A stretch of 10,831 nt of DNA from an uncultured Caryophanales bacterium (GTDB lineage Bacteria > Bacillota_I > Bacilli_A > RFN20 > CAG-826). The notes under the pieces were generated by a model that saw only the letters and a program-made list of their open reading frames with translations, ran no database searches and had not been told where the DNA came from. The first letter of the stretch is position 1. The number at the start of each line of letters is the position of its first letter. Shown piece after piece: positions 6,238 through 10,831 of the stretch. Where the stretch lies: the NCBI GenBank assembly GCA_946410525.1, contig CAMKAQ010000016.1, positions 1 to 10,831 of the forward strand. Direction: 5' to 3'. The position numbers and the translations under genes were made by a program.

Positions 6238-8407
6238 ATGTCTCTCCTTGTCCGTTCTTGGCCTTTCTTATCTCGGCGAGAACGAGATTGATATCAATTG
6301 GTTTTGCGATGTGTCCGTTCATGCCGGCGTTCAAGCATTCGGTGACGTTTTCAGAGAAGGCGTCCGCGGTCATGGCGACGATTGGGACGTTTCTCGCGTA
6401 ATCGCTGTCGAGCTTCCTGATGGCTCTAGTTGCATCTAGACCATTCATGACTGGCATCTGAATATCCATGAACACCAAGGTGTAACGCCCTTCGTTATTC
6501 TTGTCGGCAATAAGCTCAAGGGCGGCTTTTCCGTTCTCTGCTCTTTCGGAGGAGATTCCGTTCATGCTAAGCAAGGTGGAAATGACCTCCCAGTTGATCT
6601 CATTGTCCTCAACGACCAAAACATTGACGCTTGAGAGATCTGAGTCTTCTTTTGACGCTTGCTCCTCTGAAGAGGAATCAACGGCTTTCTTATCGACAGG
6701 GATATCGATTGTGACCACGAATGTGGTTCCTTTTTCGAGTTCGCTTTCGCACTCGATCGTGCCGCCCATTAGGTCGACCATCTGTTTGGTGATGGCAAGG
6801 CCTAAGCCAGTTCCTTCGATGGAATTAACGCGGCTATCCGTTGCGCGTGAGAACGGGAGATACATCTTTTCGAGATATTCTTTCGACATGCCGATGCCGG
6901 TGTCCTTGATCTTGAAGATGAGTTTTACGCAGCCTTCTTTTTCGCTAGGTTCTTCCCAGGCGTCGATATCGACTGAGCCGCCTTCCTCTGTGTACTTAAT
7001 CGCGTTGGAAAGGAGGTTTGTGTAGATCTGGTTAAGCCTAAGCTTATCGGTGCAAAGTGCGTCTTCTTTGAGGTCGTGCTCGTTATAGGTGAGCTTGATA
7101 TGTTTGGCTTCTGCGGAGGAGTGGGAGACGCTTAAGAGGCTTTCAAAGAGCTCTTTGATTGAGAAGGACAACGGATTGATGACAAGCTTTCCGCTTTCGA
7201 TCTTGGAAATATCCAAGATGTCGTTGATGAGGGTTAACAAATGGTTGCTCGCTTGCTCAATCTTACTTAAAGCCTTCTGAGTGGACTCAGGGTTGCCTTT
7301 TTCTTCTTTGGCGATGGTCGTGAGGCCAACAATTGCGTTCATTGGGGTGCGGATATCGTGAGACATCGTGCTTAAGAAATCGGTCTTGGCTTTGCTTGCT
7401 TTGCTAGCGACTTCCGCAGCCTCTTTTAAGTTCTTACTGAGTAAGAGGAAGACAATTACGTCGAAGACGAAGAGAAGTCCTAAGCCTGCTACCAAAAGAA
7501 TGATGACCAACCAGTTGACGTGGACATCTAAGATGTCAGAGGCGGGAACCAAGGTCAAAATCGTCCAATCCCAATTCTCGGTTTTGGAGATTTGGGAATA
7601 GGAAACATAACACTCCTCTTTATGGGAGTTGTTCATTGTGAGGTAGCCGCTATTATGCGTGACCTCGTTCTTTATTTCGTCTAGTTTGGCTTCTGAAGAA
7701 GGGTTGTAAGATCCATAGAACCCGAAGAAGCTTGCGCCGGTGAAGGAGTTGCCTGCAACGATGTAAGAACCCTCTCCATCGATAATCGCGACTTCTAAGT
7801 GGTTGAAGGAGCCAGAAGGGAAGGTCCAACGTGTCTTGAAGTTGTTAAGCAAAACGACACGAAGGAGGTAGGCTTCGACTTGTTTGGAGGCGTCTTCAGG
7901 ATCAATGAGTTTGATGCCGGTATAGAAGGCTAAAGAACGGCTTCCATTGATTGGATTCACGTAGGAAGGGGTGATGTTCATTCCTTCTTGATAGGAGGAG
8001 AAGAGGCTGCCTAAAGAGGAATAATCGACCGTATATGTTCCTGGCTGGTCCACCTTTTCGCGAGTGGAATAACCTTTCAGGTCGTTCTTATAGATGATGT
8101 GGCCCATGATGGTCGAATCGACGATGGAGCCACGAACGAAATCGACGGCGTCGTCCATGCTTTGCACGTTGTTATTGAGGTGCTGCGCCCACGAACGGCA
8201 AAGATGGCTTTCGCCAGTTAAGTAATTGTTCGTGGTGTTCGCTAATGCGGTGTTCGTGTCGTTAAAGAGATCAAGGTTGTTTTCCCTGACGCGGTTATTC
8301 GATAGACGGATGTACTGCCACTCTGTGAAGAGCAAACCGAGCACAAAAAGAACGTTGATTAAAACGATTACGATGTTCGCGTACTTCGCTTTGGAGACTT
8401 TGTTCAT
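6224..8407 (-). CDS. Membrane-bound hybrid sensor histidine kinase with extracellular Cache-like sensor
   Basis: The 727-residue protein spans the membrane twice, at about 11-28 and 299-323. The region between them (about 270 residues) faces outside. Its segments NHLEVAIIDGEGSYIVAG and NWDWTILTLVP are typical of dCache sensor domains. In the cytosol follow HisKA (about 340-405) with phospho-acceptor H350 in MSHDIRTP, an HATPase (about 450-570) with N468 in NLLSNAIKYT and G boxes DTGIGM (502-507) and GTGLGL (532-537), and a receiver (about 594-715) with E600, D601, D648, T680 and K702. All key residues are intact. The receiver has W606 where an arginine is common in similar NEIN motifs. The kinase lacks its own HPt domain; a free one is encoded two genes downstream. 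It is the first gene of the - strand operon. The ribosome binding site before its ATG is poor (only AAGAAA-like) and falls in one arm of an inverted repeat. The ligand is unknown. Confidence 0.95.
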   Translation of the reverse strand: MNKVSKAKYANIVIVLINVLFVLGLLFTEWQYIRLSNNRVRENNLDLFNDTNTALANTTNNYLTGESHLCRSWAQHLNNNVQSMDDAVDFVRGSIVDSTIMGHIIYKNDLKGYSTREKVDQPGTYTVDYSSLGSLFSSYQEGMNITPSYVNPINGSRSLAFYTGIKLIDPEDASKQVEAYLLRVVLLNNFKTRWTFPSGSFNHLEVAIIDGEGSYIVAGNSFTGASFFGFYGSYNPSSEAKLDEIKNEVTHNSGYLTMNNSHKEECYVSYSQISKTENWDWTILTLVPASDILDVHVNWLVIILLVAGLGLLFVFDVIVFLLLSKNLKEAAEVASKASKAKTDFLSTMSHDIRTPMNAIVGLTTIAKEEKGNPESTQKALSKIEQASNHLLTLINDILDISKIESGKLVINPLSFSIKELFESLLSVSHSSAEAKHIKLTYNEHDLKEDALCTDKLRLNQIYTNLLSNAIKYTEEGGSVDIDAWEEPSEKEGCVKLIFKIKDTGIGMSKEYLEKMYLPFSRATDSRVNSIEGTGLGLAITKQMVDLMGGTIECESELEKGTTFVVTIDIPVDKKAVDSSSEEQASKEDSDLSSVNVLVVEDNEINWEVISTLLSMNGISSERAENGKAALELIADKNNEGRYTLVFMDIQMPVMNGLDATRAIRKLDSDYARNVPIVAMTADAFSENVTECLNAGMNGHIAKPIDINLVLAEIRKAKNGQGETYGKQ

Positions 8408-8408
8408 T

Positions 8409-8445
8409 TTTTCTTATTTTACATTTTCTTTAGGAAATAAGAAAA
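8409..8445. repeat. 11-base inverted repeat in the divergent kinase/lipoprotein spacer
   Basis: TTTTCTTATTT (8409-8419) and AAATAAGAAAA (8435-8445) are perfect inverted copies separated by 15 bases. They fill the half of the 78-base spacer nearest the kinase gene. One arm touches the kinase start region, so the dyad could be an operator for the divergent genes or a leader hairpin that hides the weak kinase ribosome binding site. Confidence 0.5.
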
Positions 8446-8451
8446 CCGATA

Positions 8452-8457
8452 TATCAT
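8452..8457 (+). promoter_or_regulatory. Candidate -10 element for the lipoprotein gene
   Basis: TATCAT matches the -10 consensus at five of six positions, about 28 bases before the ATG at 8486. No convincing -35 hexamer is found at 16-18 bases, which would fit an activated promoter. On the opposite strand the overlapping sequence TGATATATC resembles an extended -10 element pointing toward the kinase. Both calls are tentative. Confidence 0.3.
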
Positions 8458-8485
8458 TAGTTTAAGGAACAGGCAGGATAATTCT

Positions 8486-9748
8486 ATGAAAAGAACCAAC
8501 CGTGTTTTTGCGTTACTAGGCCTTTCTTTTCTTGCGCTCAACGCATGTGGCCAGAACCAAAGCGACAACTTCGTCCCAAAACTAGACACTCAGACCGAGT
8601 GCCGCCTAACCGTCAGAGGCCATTACGAGAACTTCGAGGCTTTGACTGCCGAATTCCACAACTTCAACGAATACTATCCGAACGTTGAAATGAATTACGA
8701 GTACGACAAAGACCACAAGAAGAACATCTCCCTCTCCTTGAAGGGGGACACGCCTCCGGATATCTTCTTCACCTACCCAACGATCGACTTCTCAGAGATT
8801 GACGAGTACACCGAAGATCTTTCTGAAGCGTCACTAGGTTTTGACCTTTCTTGCATCCGTGACAGACTTCTCTATCGCGATTCCAAAAACAAAGTCCCGT
8901 ACCTTCCTGTCTACACGACTTCCTATGGAATGCTCATCAATGAGAACCTTTTCAAGCAGCACAGCGTCAAGGTTCCTACGACATATGAAGAGCTCATTTC
9001 CGCTTGCGACGCGTTTAGCAAAGTGAGTCCAAAAATCTATCCGATGCTCGGTCATGAGAGCATGGTCATGTACCCTCTCTACTTCCCGCATCTTTGTGCC
9101 TCTTTGGTTAATAACCAAACCGCGGTCAATGACCTCAACTCTATGGCGCCTAATGCCGGTGAGCACTTACGCGCTAGCTTAGAGGTTGCCCACGACTTCA
9201 TGAGCAGGGGCTTTGTCGATCTTGATGAATGCTTAACCAACATCGCTGACGATTACGACAAGACCATCAAACGTTTCTATATGGGAGACGTTGCCATGAT
9301 GCTCGCCAAAGGCGGAACCGTCTCTGGAACCGAAAAGAGAGAAAGCCAGTCCGAGGCCTTCACCAACAACCCATTCAAATATAGTTTCCATCCAGTCCCG
9401 TCTACCGACAAAGGCGGATACTTCTATAACACCGTCGACCTTTGTTTCTCCGTTAACAAGAAGAGCCAGAACTTAGACATGGTTAACGAGTTCATGAGAT
9501 TCCTCATTCGTTCATCCAGTCTCAACCGTATGGCTAAAGCCAAACGTATGATCACCCCATGCAAGGACATGACGTTCGACGAAGTCTATTCCGCGTTCGG
9601 AAAGATTGAGCCTAGCCGCATCATCAATCCATCGCAATTAGGCCTACTTGATGCCGCGGATAAGCAGGCGAGAAAAGCCGGCATCGCTGTTTGCCAAAAA
9701 GGCATGAGCGTTGACGAGGCCGTAAGGACCTTTGGCTCATTCGAATAA
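8486..9748 (+). CDS. Extracellular solute-binding lipoprotein, family 1 (SBP_bac_1-like), without adjacent transporter genes
   Basis: The 420-residue precursor has a basic N-terminus, a hydrophobic core and a lipobox ending in LNAC, so C21 should be lipidated and anchor the protein to the outer face of the membrane. The mature N-terminal region has the usual order of carbohydrate-type binding proteins: a short strand, FEALTAEFHNFNEYYPNVEMNY, then GDTPPDIFF at about 87-95. A second conserved stretch, YGMLINENLFKQHSVKVPTTYEEL, lies near 148-171. The length is typical. AGGA (8475-8478) precedes the ATG by seven bases. The gene is transcribed away from the kinase operon and closed by a terminator, so it is a single-gene unit. 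No permease or ATPase gene lies within the window. It may serve an importer encoded elsewhere, or deliver a ligand to the neighbouring kinase. The ligand, perhaps a sugar, is not predictable. Confidence 0.9.
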   Translation: MKRTNRVFALLGLSFLALNACGQNQSDNFVPKLDTQTECRLTVRGHYENFEALTAEFHNFNEYYPNVEMNYEYDKDHKKNISLSLKGDTPPDIFFTYPTIDFSEIDEYTEDLSEASLGFDLSCIRDRLLYRDSKNKVPYLPVYTTSYGMLINENLFKQHSVKVPTTYEELISACDAFSKVSPKIYPMLGHESMVMYPLYFPHLCASLVNNQTAVNDLNSMAPNAGEHLRASLEVAHDFMSRGFVDLDECLTNIADDYDKTIKRFYMGDVAMMLAKGGTVSGTEKRESQSEAFTNNPFKYSFHPVPSTDKGGYFYNTVDLCFSVNKKSQNLDMVNEFMRFLIRSSSLNRMAKAKRMITPCKDMTFDEVYSAFGKIEPSRIINPSQLGLLDAADKQARKAGIAVCQKGMSVDEAVRTFGSFE

Positions 9749-9760
9749 CATAAGCAAAAA

Positions 9761-9786
9761 AGAAAGGGCTCTTTTGAGCCCTTTTT
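9761..9786. terminator. Bidirectional intrinsic terminator between convergent genes
   Basis: AAAGGGCTC and GAGCCCTTT form a perfect 9-base-pair stem around TTTT, extendable with A-T and G-T pairs. A T-tract follows on the + strand and an A-tract (9755-9761) precedes it, giving a U-tract for the - strand too. It serves the lipoprotein gene on one side and the DUF1275 gene, whose stop is at 9788-9790, on the other. Confidence 0.88.
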
Positions 9787-9787
9787 C

Positions 9788-10543
9788 TTATTCTTTTTGT
9801 TTTGCCGATATGGCGAGTGCGCTAGATATCAGAAGTAACGGAAGCACAAGCGTCAGGTTAGGGAAGTAAGACACAAACGCCTCGCCCTCAAGGTGTTTAT
9901 AGACGAAGTAGTAGAAGCAGTAGCAGCCAATAGCAGAAGCGGCGAACAAGAGGATGATCACGAGGTATTTGAGGGCGGCTTTTCCGCTCTTAGCCTTCTC
10001 CTCGCCGAAGATCGCGTCATAGGTTGAAATAGCAAGACGGCCCATATTCGCGGTCATCATGGTCGCGGTGTATGGTTGCTCGTCAAAGGAGGCAAAGCTC
10101 TTGGTCAAGAAACCGCCGATGATGGCGATAAGTCCGTTCGAAATGATGTTTGGCCAGGCGAATTTGTCTGGGCTCTTTGCCTCTGGATCGAAAATGGTTG
10201 GGATAGCCATGACAACAAGAAGAAGTCCGACGATGACCGAAAGTTCAATAACGTGGTATTTCTTTTCGTTGTTTTTGGCGATCTTGTCTTCGATAAGCCT
10301 GGCAAGGAAAACACCGACGGCGAAGAGAACGACAACTGGGATGTATGTTAAAAGTTTGATTGGGGTTCCTTCGACGATGCCGACAACACCATAAACGAGG
10401 TTGCCCGTCATCATCATTCCCCAGAATCCGCGGTAGTAAAGAGAATAGGCTTCAAGGAATCCGCCAGCGCAGGTCAAAAGAAGCGCGATTATGAAGCCGG
10501 CCCTTGAATGTTTTACGATGGTTTTCTCTTCTTCGATTTTCAC
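9788..10543 (-). CDS. YoaK/DUF1275 family membrane protein
   Basis: The 251-residue protein has six hydrophobic segments at about 15-36, 63-84, 98-117, 132-150, 191-213 and 228-246. Family hallmarks are GGFLEAYSLYYRG with MMTGNLV (43-50) after the first helix, and a second related motif, TMMTANMGRL (161-170), after the fourth. The two motifs at the same place in each half suggest an internal duplication. DUF1275 proteins are abundant in bacteria but have no settled function; some have been proposed to be transporters. The start is a GTG. It is forced by an upstream in-frame TAA with no ATG, GTG or TTG between. No Shine-Dalgarno sequence precedes it, and a promoter -10 element ends only nine bases upstream, so the mRNA may be nearly leaderless. 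It forms a single-gene unit ending at the shared terminator and is divergent from the nitroreductase gene. Confidence 0.88.
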   Translation of the reverse strand: MKIEEEKTIVKHSRAGFIIALLLTCAGGFLEAYSLYYRGFWGMMMTGNLVYGVVGIVEGTPIKLLTYIPVVVLFAVGVFLARLIEDKIAKNNEKKYHVIELSVIVGLLLVVMAIPTIFDPEAKSPDKFAWPNIISNGLIAIIGGFLTKSFASFDEQPYTATMMTANMGRLAISTYDAIFGEEKAKSGKAALKYLVIILLFAASAIGCYCFYYFVYKHLEGEAFVSYFPNLTLVLPLLLISSALAISAKQKE

Positions 10544-10552
10544 GTGGCAAAG

Positions 10553-10579
10553 TATATAACAGAGACCCTTTTACTCCAA
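10553..10579 (-). promoter_or_regulatory. Promoter of the DUF1275 gene, giving a near-leaderless mRNA
   Basis: On the - strand TGTTATATA forms an extended -10 element (TG at 10561-10560, TATATA at 10558-10553). TTGGAG at 10579-10574 is a candidate -35 with a short 15-base spacer. Transcription would start near 10546, only about three bases before the GTG at 10543. Confidence 0.4.
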
Positions 10580-10604
10580 TAATTTTTTACATTAATAAAA
10601 TCAT

Positions 10605-10626
10605 TTGCCTTGAATTAAAGCGGCAA
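10605..10626. repeat. Short dyad in the divergent DUF1275/nitroreductase spacer
   Basis: TTGCC (10605-10609) and GGCAA (10622-10626) are inverted copies 12 bases apart. The spacing of about 17 bases between arm centres would suit a dimeric regulator, but arms of five bases are easily found by chance. Confidence 0.2.
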
Positions 10627-10629
10627 GGA

Positions 10630-10661
10630 ATGACATTATATTTTCGAAGACGTTTTATATT
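10630..10661 (+). promoter_or_regulatory. Candidate promoter of the nitroreductase gene
   Basis: ATGACA (10630-10635) matches the -35 consensus at five of six positions and TATATT (10656-10661) is a reasonable -10, but the spacer of 20 bases is long. An inverted repeat, TTTTAT (10653-10658) and ATAAAA (10663-10668), overlaps the -10 and could be a repressor site. The start would be near 10668, leaving a leader of about 34 bases. Confidence 0.35.
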
Positions 10662-10701
10662 CATAAAAAGATGTCCCATTAACCATGAAGGGGGGTTGAT
10701 T

Positions 10702-10831
10702 ATGGAATTCTTGAAATTAGCCGAGCAAAGATACTCCGAACGCGCCTTCGATAAGTCGCGCGTCATCGAAGAAGAAAAGCTTTCGAAGATCCTTGAAGCG
10801 GGAAGGATTGCCCCAACTGCTTGCAACTTCC
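10702..10831 (+). CDS. Nitroreductase-family flavoprotein (5' part)
   Basis: Only the first 43 codons are present; the gene runs off the window end. The start MEFLKLAEQRYSERAFD followed by LSKILEAGRIAPTACNF is the characteristic N-terminus of the FMN-dependent nitroreductase family (PF00881). The RYSER segment (residues 10-14) corresponds to the RxSxR motif that contacts FMN phosphate, and APTACN lies on the first FMN-binding helix. These are cytosolic, usually homodimeric NAD(P)H-dependent oxidoreductases; the real substrate is rarely known. AAGGGGGG (10688-10695) precedes the ATG by about six bases. A four-codon reading frame ATG-AAG-GGG-GGT-TGA (10685-10699) covers this ribosome binding site in another frame. 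The gene is divergent from DUF1275 across a 158-base spacer. Confidence 0.85.
   Translation, partial: MEFLKLAEQRYSERAFDKSRVIEEEKLSKILEAGRIAPTACNF

Noticed and set aside
6501..7025. 174-codon open frame on the + strand inside the histidine kinase gene
   Set aside because: It is antisense to conserved HATPase and receiver coding sequence, is rich in serine, and has no ribosome binding site or domain of its own.
10587..10826. 79-codon - strand frame opposite the nitroreductase start
   Set aside because: It is antisense to a recognisable nitroreductase N-terminus and extends across the divergent promoter region.
1..10831. tRNA or rRNA genes, CRISPR arrays, insertion sequences, phage or toxin-antitoxin genes
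   Set aside because: I found no cloverleaf, regular spaced repeats, transposase motifs, paired terminal repeats or typical toxin-antitoxin gene pairs.

Overview
The window looks like a chromosomal segment of a Bacillota bacterium, probably one of the uncultured gut-type Bacilli, although the lineage is an inference. The signs are strong AAGGAG-type ribosome binding sites, a lipobox on a secreted binding protein, a zinc-type L31 protein, a single RlmD/RlmCD-type rRNA methyltransferase, and intrinsic terminators with good U-tracts. Coding density is very high. There are no tRNA or rRNA genes, insertion sequences, CRISPR arrays or phage genes, and no gene-free stretch longer than about 160 bases.

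Left part (1-4204, all + strand) is mostly housekeeping. It holds the end of an UlaG-like metallo-beta-lactamase-fold hydrolase, a small four-helix membrane protein in the same operon, rpmE (ribosomal protein L31) with its own promoter, leader hairpin and terminator, metG (methionyl-tRNA synthetase) with an extended -10 promoter, and an rlmD-type 23S rRNA uracil-5-methyltransferase.

Middle part (4194-9748) is the accessory and most interesting section. On the - strand, three genes joined by 14- and 11-base overlaps encode a membrane hybrid histidine kinase (sensor, HisKA, HATPase, REC), a response regulator of REC-degenerate GGDEF-EAL type, and a free HPt protein. Together they contain every station of a His-Asp-His-Asp phosphorelay, ending in an EAL domain with an intact c-di-GMP phosphodiesterase site. 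Divergent from them, across a 78-base spacer with an 11-base perfect inverted repeat, lies a solute-binding lipoprotein with no permease or ATPase gene beside it. The arrangement resembles LuxP-LuxQ-LuxU in layout, with c-di-GMP hydrolysis as the likely output. The pairing of lipoprotein and kinase is inferred from gene order only. The HPt gene ends inside the end of rlmD, so these two operons converge with no terminator between them.

Right part (9788-10831) has a YoaK/DUF1275 membrane protein on the - strand, sharing a bidirectional terminator with the lipoprotein gene and probably translated from a GTG on a near-leaderless mRNA. It also has the first 43 codons of a nitroreductase-family flavoprotein on the + strand, cut by the window end.
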